Shown: positions 36,233 to 44,528 of the stretch, in pieces
Layout: every line of letters starts with the position of its first letter
How positions within the stretch are numbered: position 1 is the first letter of the stretch
Source of the DNA: Pseudomonas sp. PDM16
GTDB lineage: Bacteria > Pseudomonadota > Gammaproteobacteria > Pseudomonadales > Pseudomonadaceae
NCBI RefSeq assembly: GCF_014851865.1
Contig: NZ_JACVAM010000001.1
Span: 124,001-188,000, forward strand
Direction: 5' to 3'
Length of the DNA: 64,000 nucleotides
The notes under the pieces: model-generated
Told to the model about the DNA's origin: nothing
Seen by the model: the letters and a program-made list of their open reading frames with translations, nothing else
The model's database searches: none
Program-made: the position numbers and the translations under genes

Positions 36233-37102
36233 TCAACGCGGGCTGCTCAGACACTCCGACAGCGCCTCACGCCAGTCGGGCAGTTCGATGCGCCATTCGT
36301 GTTGAAGGCGCGAACAATCCAGGCGGGAGTTGGCCGGTCGTTGCGCCGGTGTCGGGTATTCGCTGGAGGCGATAGGCGTCAGGCGCGCACAGGTGCGACC
36401 CTGGGCCTGGAGATGAGCGGCGATGGCTTCGGCAAAGCCGAACCAGGAGGTTTCGCCCAGCCCTGTCAGGTGATAGGTCCCCCACGCCCCCGGTTGCCCA
36501 TCACGCCAGCGACGGATCAGCTCGACGGTGGTGCGCGCAATGGTGCCGGCCCAGGTAGGCGCCCCGACCTGATCGGCCACCACGCGCAGCTCCTCCCGCT
36601 CCTGCAGCAGACGCTGCATGGTCAGCAGAAAGTTGCGCCCATGCAGCGAATACACCCAACTGGTACGCAGGATGAGGTGCTGCCCGCCACACACCCGAAT
36701 GGCCTGCTCCCCCGCCAGCTTGCTGGAGCCGTAGACACCCAGCGGCCCGGTGGCATCATCCTCGCAGTATGGGGTTGCCTTGTGACCGTCGAACACGTAA
36801 TCGGTGGAGTAGTGGATCAGCGGCACGCGCAGTGCCGATGCCTCTTCCGCAAGAATCCCAGGCGCGGTCGCGTTGATTGCATAGGCCAGCTCTGGCTCGC
36901 TTTCAGCCTGATCCACTGCTGTGTGAGCAGCGGCGTTGATCAGCAGATCCGGACGCAGCTCGCGCACCTGGCGGCGAACGGCCTCGCCATCTGCCAGATC
37001 GAGCTGTTCGTGACCCAGCACCAGCAATTCTGCCTCGCTGCCCAGAGCCCGCTGCAACTCGCGGGAAACCTGTCCATGACGCCCAGTGATCAACACCCTC
37101 AT
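36233..37102 (-). CDS. rmlD: dTDP-4-dehydrorhamnose reductase
   Basis: Final step of dTDP-L-rhamnose synthesis: NAD(P)H reduction of dTDP-4-dehydro-L-rhamnose. The product has 289 residues. The N-terminal motif is LITGRHGQVSRELQ, the active-site segment is YGSSKLAGEQ (Y-x-x-x-K), and the substrate loop region STDYVFDG is intact. It overlaps rmlC by 4 bases at the end of the leftward operon rmlB-rmlA-rmlC-rmlD. Confidence 0.96.
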   Translation of the reverse strand: MRVLITGRHGQVSRELQRALGSEAELLVLGHEQLDLADGEAVRRQVRELRPDLLINAAAHTAVDQAESEPELAYAINATAPGILAEEASALRVPLIHYSTDYVFDGHKATPYCEDDATGPLGVYGSSKLAGEQAIRVCGGQHLILRTSWVYSLHGRNFLLTMQRLLQEREELRVVADQVGAPTWAGTIARTTVELIRRWRDGQPGAWGTYHLTGLGETSWFGFAEAIAAHLQAQGRTCARLTPIASSEYPTPAQRPANSRLDCSRLQHEWRIELPDWREALSECLSSPR

Positions 37103-37644
37103 GAAAACAACTCGGCATCGCGCAGGAACGGCGCGGCCTGATCTTTACCCGAAAGTTGCGGAGCCCCATCGAACTGCCAATCGATGGCCAGTTCAGGATC
37201 GTCCCAGCGAATGCAACGCTCGTGAGCCGGAGCGTAGTAGTCGGTCGTCTTGTAGAGAAACTCAGCGTATTCGCTGAGCACTACAAAACCATGTGCAAAG
37301 CCCTCGGGAACCCAGAGCTGACGCTTGTTCTCCGCTGACAGATGCACGCCCACCCATTGGCCGAATGACGACGAGCTGCGGCGAATGTCCACAGCGACGT
37401 CCAGCACTTCGCCGGAAACAACGCGGACCAGTTTCCCCTGGGGCTGCTCGATCTGGTAGTGCAGACCACGCAGCACGCCGCGTGCAGAACGGGAGTGATT
37501 GTCCTGCACGAACTTCCGTGTAACCCCGGTAGCCTCCTCGAACGCACGAGCGTTGAAGCTCTCGTAGAAGAAACCGCGTTCGTCACCGAACACACGCGGC
37601 TCGAGAATCAGTACCTCCGGAATCCGCGTCGGAACAACCTTCAC
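37099..37644 (-). CDS. rmlC: dTDP-4-dehydrorhamnose 3,5-epimerase
   Basis: A 181-residue cupin epimerase converting dTDP-4-keto-6-deoxyglucose to the L-lyxo form. Characteristic motifs are [20 protein letters not shown] (catalytic His in GLHYQ) and [15 protein letters not shown]. It overlaps rmlA by 4 bases and rmlD by 4 bases. Confidence 0.97.
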   Translation of the reverse strand: MKVVPTRIPEVLILEPRVFGDERGFFYESFNARAFEEATGVTRKFVQDNHSRSARGVLRGLHYQIEQPQGKLVRVVSGEVLDVAVDIRRSSSSFGQWVGVHLSAENKRQLWVPEGFAHGFVVLSEYAEFLYKTTDYYAPAHERCIRWDDPELAIDWQFDGAPQLSGKDQAAPFLRDAELFS

Positions 37645-38513
37645 CGGGACTCTCCCGCCAGTTGGTAGAGATACTGACCATAGCCTGTCTTACCGAATGC
37701 CTTGGCCTGCAACAGCAGGCACTCGCGGTCGATCCAACCCTGCTGGAAGGCGATTTCCTCCAGGCAGGCGACCTTCAGCCCCTGGCGGTGCTCGATGGTC
37801 TGCACGTACTGCGAAGCCTCCAGCAGGCTGTCGTGGGTGCCGGTGTCGAGCCAGGCGAAGCCGCGGCCAAGCTTCTCGACACGGAGGTCGCCACGCGTCA
37901 GGTAGGCGTTGTTGACGTCGGTGATCTCCAGCTCCCCCCTCGGCGAGGGCTTCACCGCCTTGGCGATGTCGATCACATCGTTGTCGTAGAAGTACAGCCC
38001 GGTGACGGCGTAGCTGGACTTGGGCTTGGCGGGTTTCTCTTCGATGGAGATGGCCCGACCCTGCTCGTCGTATTCGACGACGCCGAAGCGTTCCGGGTCC
38101 TTGACCCAGTAACCGAACACCGTGGCGCCATTAGGGTTGCTGGCGGCTCGTTGCAGTTGCTCGCTGAAATGCTGGCCGTGGAAGATATTGTCACCGAGGA
38201 TCAGGCAGACGGAGTCGTCACCGATGAAGGACTCGCCAATAAGGAATGCCTGTGCCAACCCATCCGGCGAAGGCTGCTGGGCATAGCTGAAGCACACACC
38301 GAACTGGCTGCCGTCGCCGAGCATCTTCTCGAACTGGGGCAGGTCGTGGGGGGTGGAGATGATCAGAATGTCGCGGATACCGGCAAGCATCAGTACCGAG
38401 ATCGGGTAGTAGATCATCGGCTTGTCGTAGATCGGCAGCAGCTGCTTGGAGACACCCAAGGTGATGGGGTGTAGACGGGTGCCGGAACCTCCGGCGAGGA
38501 TGATGCCTTTCAT
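37641..38513 (-). CDS. rmlA: Glucose-1-phosphate thymidylyltransferase
   Basis: A 290-residue nucleotidyltransferase making dTDP-glucose. It starts [17 protein letters not shown], the signature of the family, followed by [18 protein letters not shown] and [10 protein letters not shown]. The ATG at 38513 was chosen because it overlaps the rmlB stop (ATGA) and begins exactly at the conserved N-terminus; a 26-residue upstream extension is spurious. RmlA is normally feedback-inhibited by dTDP-rhamnose. Confidence 0.97.
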   Translation of the reverse strand: MKGIILAGGSGTRLHPITLGVSKQLLPIYDKPMIYYPISVLMLAGIRDILIISTPHDLPQFEKMLGDGSQFGVCFSYAQQPSPDGLAQAFLIGESFIGDDSVCLILGDNIFHGQHFSEQLQRAASNPNGATVFGYWVKDPERFGVVEYDEQGRAISIEEKPAKPKSSYAVTGLYFYDNDVIDIAKAVKPSPRGELEITDVNNAYLTRGDLRVEKLGRGFAWLDTGTHDSLLEASQYVQTIEHRQGLKVACLEEIAFQQGWIDRECLLLQAKAFGKTGYGQYLYQLAGESR

Positions 38514-39574
38514 GCTGAAGCTCCTAGACGCTCGCGTTGATAACTGCCGTCCTGCACGTGTCGGCACCATTCCAGGTTGTCCAGATACCACTGCACTGTC
38601 TTGCGCAGGCCACTGGCAAACGTTTCTTCCGGCACCCAGCCCAGTTCATGCTGGATCTTTCCGGCATCAATGGCGTAGCGCTGGTCGTGGCCGGGGCGAT
38701 CCTTCACGAAAGTGATCAGGTCCTCGTAGCGTGCAACGCCGGCAGGCCTTGCCGGCGCCAGCTCCTCCAGCAGCGAACAGATGCCACGCACCACGTCGAT
38801 GTTCCGCTGCTCGTTATGGCCACCGATATTGTAGGTTTCTCCAACCTGCCCCTCGGTCACGACCCGCAACAGCGCACGCGCATGGTCCTCCACGAACAGC
38901 CAGTCACGCACCTGCAGGCCGTCACCATAGACCGGCAGCGGCTTGCCCTCCAGCGCGTTGAGGATGACCAGAGGGATCAACTTTTCCGGGAAATGGAAAG
39001 GGCCATAGTTGTTGGAACAGTTGGTGATCAACACCGGCAGGCCATATGTGCGATGCCAGGCACGCACCAGATGATCGGAAGCGGCCTTGCTAGCCGAGTA
39101 GGGCGAGCTAGGGGCGTACGGCGTGGTCTCGGTGAACAGGTCGTCGACACCGTGCAGGTCGCCGTAGACTTCGTCGGTGGAGATGTGGTGGAAGCGGAAG
39201 GCCGCCTTGCGCGACTCCGGCAGTGCCATCCAGTAGGCGCGCGTCGCTTCCAGCAGGGCATAGGTACCGACGATGTTGGTCTGGATGAAGGCAGCTGGAC
39301 CATCGATGGAGCGGTCCACGTGCGATTCCGCGGCCAAGTGCATGATGGCGTCTGGCTGAAAGTCGGCCAGGGCAGCACTCACCGCGTCGCTGTCGGCGAT
39401 GTCAGCTTGCAGGAAACGGTAGCGCGAGCTGTCCGCAACCCCTCTCAGGGACTCCAAGTTGCCGGCGTAGGTCAGTTTGTCGAGATTGAACACCTGATGC
39501 TCGGTATCTTGAATCAGGTGGCGGATCAGAGCCGAGCCGATAAAACCGGCCCCGCCGGTAATCAGGATGCGCAT
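38510..39574 (-). CDS. rmlB: dTDP-glucose 4,6-dehydratase
   Basis: A 354-residue extended SDR enzyme forming dTDP-4-keto-6-deoxyglucose. It begins [20 protein letters not shown]; the active-site Y-x-x-x-K is [10 protein letters not shown], preceded by STDEVYGDL. It is the first gene of the rhamnose operon; its promoter should lie in 39575-39719, where no clear motif was picked out. The start at 39574 replaces a 100-codon longer frame with no homology to the family. The rhamnose product is used for lipopolysaccharide core/O-antigen or rhamnolipids. Confidence 0.97.
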   Translation of the reverse strand: MRILITGGAGFIGSALIRHLIQDTEHQVFNLDKLTYAGNLESLRGVADSSRYRFLQADIADSDAVSAALADFQPDAIMHLAAESHVDRSIDGPAAFIQTNIVGTYALLEATRAYWMALPESRKAAFRFHHISTDEVYGDLHGVDDLFTETTPYAPSSPYSASKAASDHLVRAWHRTYGLPVLITNCSNNYGPFHFPEKLIPLVILNALEGKPLPVYGDGLQVRDWLFVEDHARALLRVVTEGQVGETYNIGGHNEQRNIDVVRGICSLLEELAPARPAGVARYEDLITFVKDRPGHDQRYAIDAGKIQHELGWVPEETFASGLRKTVQWYLDNLEWCRHVQDGSYQRERLGASA

Positions 39575-39719
39575 TGAGGTCGCCCTTGCAAGGAGTGGGT
39601 CTGCATAACGCCGAATGATAAGGCATCCGGACCATGACCGGGTGTCTCTCGTGATGCGCCAGCAGCAAAGCACCACCGCCTGAATCCCGCGCGAGCGCGG
39701 GCTGGCCATCAGAGCCTCC

Positions 39720-40466
39720 TCAGGGCTCCCGCACCAACCGCAGCCCCAGGTGGGAAGGCGGAACGCCCGTCGAGCACGCACCGCCAACCGGATCGCGGAC
39801 GAAGTCCGACAACCCGCTCGGGTGTCGGCCTGCCGCCACGCGAATGCCACAGAAGCCGTCGCCCGGCAGCGCACCGGCGGGCTGGCCGAAGCAGCTGTCG
39901 GTCCACTCCCAGACGTTGCCGGCTACATCGAGCAAGCCACTGGAGCTTTGCCCGTGAGCCCCGAAGCGCATCAGTTCGACCGAAGGCACACCGCGACGGG
40001 CCTCGCGCTCGTACTCGGCCAGCCAGCGGCGCGACGGGTCGCGCGGATCGTCGATGATCGGCTCATCCTCTTCATACGCCGACCCTGCCGCCAACACCCA
40101 CTCGCCATAGCGCGGCAGGCGGTAGCGCTCACCGCTACGCTGCGACAACCAGGTGGAGTAGGCGCTGGCATCGATCCAGCTGAGGCCGACCGCCGGCAGA
40201 TCGCTGGCCGCCGCCTCGCTTGCCCTGCCGTCCAGAACCTGGCAAGCCTCGGCGACAACACAGGCCTTGTACTCGGCCTGGCTGACCTGACGGCGCATGA
40301 TGGTGAAGCCATCCACATGCTCCTCCACCGGCGCCGCTGCGCCCGGCAGCTGGTAGCGCACCACACCAGCCGGGATATCCACCAGCCCCACCTCGAGAGG
40401 CGGGGCCGTCGGCCCACAGCCCGGCAACAGCAATGTGCCGAGCAGGGCCAGGCTCCGCGCTTTCAC
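39720..40466 (-). CDS. nirV: NirV-like formylglycine-generating-enzyme-family lipoprotein
   Basis: A 248-residue protein with a SUMF1/FGE-sulfatase fold, ten bases downstream of nirK. It begins with GTG at 40466 (AGGAA upstream) and has a lipoprotein signal, TLLLPGC, so it is probably anchored on the periplasmic side. Family blocks are [49 protein letters not shown] and a final HLGLRLVRE. nirV genes commonly accompany nirK in denitrifiers, with unknown function. The Arg-rich substrate-loop region is divergent, and the active-site Cys pair of true FGEs is not clearly present. Confidence 0.78.
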   Translation of the reverse strand: MKARSLALLGTLLLPGCGPTAPPLEVGLVDIPAGVVRYQLPGAAAPVEEHVDGFTIMRRQVSQAEYKACVVAEACQVLDGRASEAAASDLPAVGLSWIDASAYSTWLSQRSGERYRLPRYGEWVLAAGSAYEEDEPIIDDPRDPSRRWLAEYEREARRGVPSVELMRFGAHGQSSSGLLDVAGNVWEWTDSCFGQPAGALPGDGFCGIRVAAGRHPSGLSDFVRDPVGGACSTGVPPSHLGLRLVREP

Positions 40467-40476
40467 GATGAGTTCC

Positions 40477-41553
40477 TCACTCGTTGGTGATCGGACCAGG
40501 TGCCTTGACCTGCTTCATCAGGTCGTCGTTCCACTCGCCCTCGACCTTGACGTGGCCGGCAGCGCCCAGCTCCATCGCCTCGATCAGGTTGTGGTTGACG
40601 TAGGCGTACACCCCGGGTTGTTTGAAGGTGTACAGCGCCGCGCCCGCCGAGCCGCCCCGGATGAACCAGGTTTCCAGGTTCTTCTCCGGCGCGTTGGCGA
40701 ACTTGCCGGTTTCCCAGACCCAGTCGCCGTGGCCGCCAATCAGGTGCGGGCGGGTGTCGCGGTTGGCCTGGGAATGGATGAACAGCACGGTCTCGCCGAC
40801 CTTGGCCTTCATGGCGTTCTCGCCGGTCAGGGAACCGACCTTGCCGTTGAACACCACATGCGTCGGTGTCAGGGTGCGCATCGCATCGCGGGTATCCGGG
40901 TAGCTGGCCATCAGGCTGGGGTAGTCCTTGTATTTGCCGTCCGGGCCTTTGGGGATGTAGAGGTCGAACTCGCCGATGGTGTAGGCACGGTCATAGTGCA
41001 GCGAGTTGCCGTCCGGGTCCTTCAGGCCTTCACGCGGCAACACCATCAGGGTACCGCTCATGCCGGCCAGCACGTGCCAGGCGACCATGCCCTCGGGCGC
41101 GCAGTGATAGACGAAGGTGCCACTGCGGTCAGCCTTGAAGCGCAGCACCGCCTCCTGGCCCGGAGCCACGAAGGTCAGCTTGGCGCCACCCAGTGCGCCG
41201 GTGGCGGCATGGAAGTCGATGTTGTGCGGCATGCTGTTGGTGGCCGGGTTGACCAGGGTCAGCTCGACGTAGTCACCCTCGTGCACGACCATGGTCGGGC
41301 CGGGCATGGAACCATCGAAGGTCATCGCCTGCAGGGTGGTGCCCTGGTTGTCGATCACCACCTTCTTCTCCTGGATGACCATGCGGAACTGCACCACCTT
41401 GGGCGCAGTGGTCACCGCCTGTTCGTGAGCATGCACCTGCGGAGGGGCGACCAGATCGACCTTGACCCGCTGCAAGCCATCGGCGCCATCGGCCAGTGCC
41501 TGCCCCACGAAAGCCAGTGCCACGGCCATTGCCAGAGGTTGGAAGACGTTCAT
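40477..41553 (-). CDS. nirK: Copper-containing nitrite reductase NirK
   Basis: A periplasmic enzyme reducing nitrite to nitric oxide, 358 residues from the chosen start. The signal peptide is [18 protein letters not shown]. Type 1 copper ligands are His in SMPHNIDFH, Cys and His in [20 protein letters not shown], and Met in that same block. Type 2 ligands are the second His of HNIDFH, the His of YHC, and the His of AYVNHN. The catalytic Asp (NID) and His (GGHGDW) are present. The start at 41553 is preferred over an upstream frame because it begins at the signal peptide and follows AAGGAG. It is co-directional with nirV. Confidence 0.95.
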   Translation of the reverse strand: MNVFQPLAMAVALAFVGQALADGADGLQRVKVDLVAPPQVHAHEQAVTTAPKVVQFRMVIQEKKVVIDNQGTTLQAMTFDGSMPGPTMVVHEGDYVELTLVNPATNSMPHNIDFHAATGALGGAKLTFVAPGQEAVLRFKADRSGTFVYHCAPEGMVAWHVLAGMSGTLMVLPREGLKDPDGNSLHYDRAYTIGEFDLYIPKGPDGKYKDYPSLMASYPDTRDAMRTLTPTHVVFNGKVGSLTGENAMKAKVGETVLFIHSQANRDTRPHLIGGHGDWVWETGKFANAPEKNLETWFIRGGSAGAALYTFKQPGVYAYVNHNLIEAMELGAAGHVKVEGEWNDDLMKQVKAPGPITNE

Positions 41554-41576
41554 CGCGATGCTCCTTATTCGTTGAC

Positions 41577-41596
41577 TTGCCCCCATTTCAGGGCAA
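41577..41596. promoter_or_regulatory. Dyad upstream of nirK
   Basis: TTGCCC (41577-41582) and GGGCAA (41591-41596) form an inverted repeat with an 8-base spacer, 24 bases upstream of the nirK start, in the nirK-rarD intergenic region. The TTG-to-CAA distance is longer than the 14-bp FNR/DNR box, so it is not an obvious ANR or DNR site. It may be an operator or a leader hairpin. Confidence 0.3.
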
Positions 41597-41763
41597 AGCC
41601 ATTAGCGCCTTCTTGTCATGGAGCAATGAAAGCGACGGGAATGGCGGAGCGAGTCCATTTGCCGCAGGCACGGCTATTGACCAAAGCGATGCTGACCGAA
41701 CGGACAGCCGCGAGCAGCGGGTTTAGAATCAGCGCTTTCCGCCCCACCACAGCAAGGAATCCC

Positions 41764-42660
41764 ATGGCCACCGCCAACCCGCAGCGCGGGTACATCCTCG
41801 GCATTGCCGCCTATCTCATCTGGGGCCTGTTCCCGCTCTATTTCAAAGCCATCCAGGCCGTACCGGCACTGGAGATCATCGCCCACCGGGCAATCTGGTC
41901 CGCGCTGTTCGGCGCGCTGCTGCTAGCCCTGTGGAAGCACCCCGGCTGGTGGCGCGAGCTACGTGACAACCCCAAGCGCCTGGCGGTACTGACCGGCAGC
42001 GGCCTGCTGATCGCCAGCAACTGGCTGGTGTATGTCTGGGCGGTGAACAACGGACGCATGCTTGAAGCCAGCCTGGGCTACTACATCAACCCGCTGGTCA
42101 ACGTGCTGCTCGGCATGCTGCTGCTCGGCGAGCGCTTGCGCCGCCTGCAATGGGTCGCGGTTGGCCTGGCGGCCCTCGGCGTGCTGCAGCAGCTATGGCA
42201 GGCGGGCAGCATTCCCTGGGTATCGCTGGTGCTAGCACTCACCTTCGGCTTCTACGGGCTGATCCGCAAACAGGCGCCGGTAGCCGCCCTGCCCGGCCTG
42301 GTAGTGGAAACCTGGCTCCTGCTGCCGCTGGCTCTTGGCTGGCTGTTGCTGCACCCGGCAGCGATGAGTACCCAGCCGGCGTTCTGGAGCAGCAGCGAGG
42401 CGCTCTGGCTGATCGCCGCCGGCCCCATCACTCTGGTACCGCTGCTGTGCTTCAACGCCGCCGCGCGCCACCTGCCCTACACCACCCTGGGCTTCCTGCA
42501 GTACCTGGCACCGACTCTGGTGCTGCTGCAGGCGGTACTGCTGTTCGGCGAAACGCTGGAGTCGAGCAAGCTGCTGTCGTTCGTGTGCATCTGGGCGGCG
42601 CTGTTCATCTACAGCCTGGACATCTGGTTGGGCCTGCGTCGTCGCGGCCAAGCTGGCTAG
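41764..42660 (+). CDS. rarD: EamA-family transporter RarD
   Basis: A 298-residue membrane protein with ten predicted helices in the RarD pattern: GYILGIAAYLIWGLFPLYFK at the start, EIIAHRAIWSALFGALLL, SNWLVYVWAVNNGRMLEASLGYYINPL, and GPITLVPLLCFNAAARHLPYTTLGFLQYLAP (quoted in parts). The ATG at 41764 has AAGGA at 41754-41758. RarD is a probable small-molecule exporter; its substrate is unknown. It is divergent from nirK. The 700-bp repeat region follows. Confidence 0.92.
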   Translation: MATANPQRGYILGIAAYLIWGLFPLYFKAIQAVPALEIIAHRAIWSALFGALLLALWKHPGWWRELRDNPKRLAVLTGSGLLIASNWLVYVWAVNNGRMLEASLGYYINPLVNVLLGMLLLGERLRRLQWVAVGLAALGVLQQLWQAGSIPWVSLVLALTFGFYGLIRKQAPVAALPGLVVETWLLLPLALGWLLLHPAAMSTQPAFWSSSEALWLIAAGPITLVPLLCFNAAARHLPYTTLGFLQYLAPTLVLLQAVLLFGETLESSKLLSFVCIWAALFIYSLDIWLGLRRRGQAG

Positions 42661-43280
42661 AAAACAGCCAACCGGCGGAGAAGCGCAGCGAGACTGGGCT
42701 GAGACGGTTATTCCCAACCTTTTCCACAGCTCCATCCCCAGGCTGTGTGCACAATCCAACGGGGCTGCTCAGTTCCTGATCGATACGCTGCAGGCCCCGC
42801 CATATCTGGCCTGCAGCCCTAGCTCCCCAGGCTGTCCACAGGACTATCCCCGGTGAACGGGGATAGTCTGGCGCAGCGGCGCGGGGAGCGTTATCCACTG
42901 CGGCCAGAAGACCAGGCACTGCACAAATATCAGCCAGCGCGCTGCAGGCCGCGCCAGCGTTGAAGCGCAGCGCTACATCCCCGCCTTATCCACAGAACAA
43001 TCCCCGGCCTTTGTGCACAAACCATTGATACTGCTGGTTTTCTGAGCGAAGCGCGGGAAGCCACGGCGTGCCTGGCCTGCAGCGGCCATCCCCCAGGCTG
43101 CCCACACCTTCATCCACAGCTTTCGGGGATATCCACCTGTCACGCCGGCCTGGACGAAATTCGCTCAGCGGCTTGCAGGCCGCGCCGGCCGTATGCTGCA
43201 CGAGATGATCCCGCACTATCCACAGCTCCATCCCCGACCTTTGTGCACAAGCCGCTGAATATGAAGGTTTTTTGATCAGG
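42661..43280. repeat. Non-coding array of imperfect repeats rich in DnaA-box-like 9-mers
   Basis: About 620 bp between rarD and the GcvR-like gene has no plausible gene. Three copies of an 80-bp unit start at 42787, 42941 and 43171. Each begins GCTGCAGGCCSCGCC (one with an extra T) and has, exactly 45 bases on, a YTATCCACAG-type element. A 35-bp module (YTWTCCACAG ... TGTGCACAA) occurs at 42720-42754, 42986-43020 and 43216-43250. DnaA-box-like 9-mers are TTTTCCACA (42720), TTATCCACA (42986, perfect), and near matches at 42891, 43110, 43216 and 43328. The palindrome TTGTGCACAA at 43011 and 43241 adds TTGTGCACA on both strands. Confidence 0.75.
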
Positions 43281-43281
43281 C

Positions 43282-43320
43282 AAAGAAAAGCCCCGGGGCA
43301 CTAGGCAGTGCGCCGGGGCT
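43282..43320 (-). terminator. Intrinsic terminator of the GcvR-like gene
   Basis: AGCCCCGG (43289-43296) pairs with CCGGGGCT (43313-43320), with an inner GCAC/GTGC stem. Read leftward the hairpin is followed by a T-rich tail (complement of 43282-43288). It lies 39 bases beyond the stop of the gene at 43360. Confidence 0.8.
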
Positions 43321-43359
43321 CCCCAGACTATCCACAGCTTCACCCACGCAAACTGGGGA

Positions 43360-43881
43360 TCACTCCTCGGTGGTGCGCAGGTTCAGCTCCACCATCATGT
43401 CATCGGCCAGGCTTTCCAGCTTGTCGCGCAGCAGGTCCAGCGACAGGGTCAGCGGCACGGCCAGCACCGCGTCGGCGTGGAACAGCGGCTCGCTGCTCAT
43501 CGGTGCCGGCGCCACCTCGGTGGTCAGGCTTTCCAGGTTGATGCCGTTCTCGGCCAGCAGGCGAGTAATGTCACGGACGATGCCGGGGCGGTCGTTGCCG
43601 ACCAGGTCCAGATGGATCGGCTTCCAGGTGCAGACCGGCTCGATGCCGCTCTCCGCCACCAGCACGCGGATGCCATGGGCATTGAGGCCTTGCAGGCCGT
43701 CCACCAGCTCGTCGTAGCCTTCGGCCGGTACGGCCACGCGCAGGATGCCGGCGAACTGCCCGGCCATGCGCGACATGCGACTCTCCAGCCAGTTGCCGCC
43801 GTGGGCGGCGATGCACTGGGCGATGCGTTCGACCAGGCCCGGTTGGTCCGGGGCGATGACGGTGAGTACCAGATGATCCAC
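43360..43881 (-). CDS. gcvR: Glycine cleavage system transcriptional repressor-like ACT protein
   Basis: A 173-residue protein of two ACT domains: residues about 2-75 (LVLTVIAPDQPGLVERIAQCIAAHGGNW) and 88-165 (HLDLVGNDRPGIVRDITRLLAENGIN). This is the GcvR arrangement, which lacks its own DNA-binding domain and acts through GcvA in E. coli. It begins with GTG at 43881, preceded by GAGGAG. Its terminator lies downstream. The exact regulatory target in Pseudomonas is not evident from the sequence. Confidence 0.85.
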   Translation of the reverse strand: MDHLVLTVIAPDQPGLVERIAQCIAAHGGNWLESRMSRMAGQFAGILRVAVPAEGYDELVDGLQGLNAHGIRVLVAESGIEPVCTWKPIHLDLVGNDRPGIVRDITRLLAENGINLESLTTEVAPAPMSSEPLFHADAVLAVPLTLSLDLLRDKLESLADDMMVELNLRTTEE

Positions 43882-43902
43882 GTGCGACTCCTCGTTCAGG
43901 TT

Positions 43903-44358
43903 TCAGGCCGGGTCGTTCAGGCCGAGCCAGTAGGTATAGAACACCTCATCGCGCACATAGCCAAGTTTTTCGTAGAGCGCCTGGCCGGCGAAATTGTCCT
44001 TCGCCGTCTCCAGCTGCAGGCCGCAGGCGCCATTGGCCTCGGCATGGGCGCGAGCCGCGTTCATCAGCGCCTCGGCAAGGCCCTGGCGACGTGCAGCCGG
44101 GCTGACGTACAGATCGCTGAGCAGGAAAGCCGGCTTCAGCTGTAGCGAGGCGAAGAACGGATACAGTTGAACGAATCCCAGCGCCGTACCGGTGCCGTCG
44201 CGAGCCAGCAACAGCACCGAGTCATTGCCGGCCAGGCGCGCAGCGAGGAAAGCCTCGATCTCGGCAACCGGACGCGGCACCTGGTAGAAGCTCAGATAGC
44301 CGGCAAACAGCTCGGTCAGTTCGGGGAGATCGGCGGGTACGACACGACTGACCGGCAT
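43903..44358 (-). CDS. GNAT-family N-acetyltransferase
   Basis: A 151-residue acetyltransferase. The acetyl-CoA-binding motif A is LLSDLYVSPAARRQGLAEALM (R-x-x-G-x-A form) and motif B follows as LQLETAKDNFAGQALYEKLGYVRD. The start at 44358 follows GTGGAGCTGCC; an upstream extension of 25 residues is not supported. It is divergent from glcB, sharing a 170-bp control region. The substrate is unknown. Confidence 0.88.
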   Translation of the reverse strand: MPVSRVVPADLPELTELFAGYLSFYQVPRPVAEIEAFLAARLAGNDSVLLLARDGTGTALGFVQLYPFFASLQLKPAFLLSDLYVSPAARRQGLAEALMNAARAHAEANGACGLQLETAKDNFAGQALYEKLGYVRDEVFYTYWLGLNDPA

Positions 44359-44461
44359 GGCAGCTCCACAGGGAGAAAAATGATGCGCGCAGTATAGGAC
44401 GAGCAGGCCCGCAGCCACCCGGCAGGCGAGCACAGCTTGTGACTGATTTTTCCGAATGAGT

Positions 44462-44491
44462 CATGTAGTATCCGCCGACTCTTACTACATG
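44462..44491. promoter_or_regulatory. 9-bp dyad in the glcB control region
   Basis: CATGTAGTA (44462-44470) and TACTACATG (44483-44491) form a perfect inverted repeat with a 12-base spacer, 38 bases before the glcB start. A weaker repeat, TGACT/AGTCA (44440-44463), overlaps its left side. It is a probable operator or leader hairpin for malate synthase or the divergent acetyltransferase gene. Confidence 0.5.
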
Positions 44492-44528
44492 GCCTTCCGG
44501 CCCTGTTCTGCATCAAGTGAGGCAAGCA

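Noticed and set aside
41577..41596. FNR/ANR/DNR box at nirK
   Set aside because: TTG and CAA are 14 bases apart instead of 8, and the inner positions do not match TTGAT-N4-ATCAA.
42661..43359. CRISPR array or integron cassette array as explanation of the repeats
   Set aside because: Repeat units are imperfect, unequal in spacing, lack unique spacers of constant length, and lack the attC core sites GTTRRRY/RYYYAAC.
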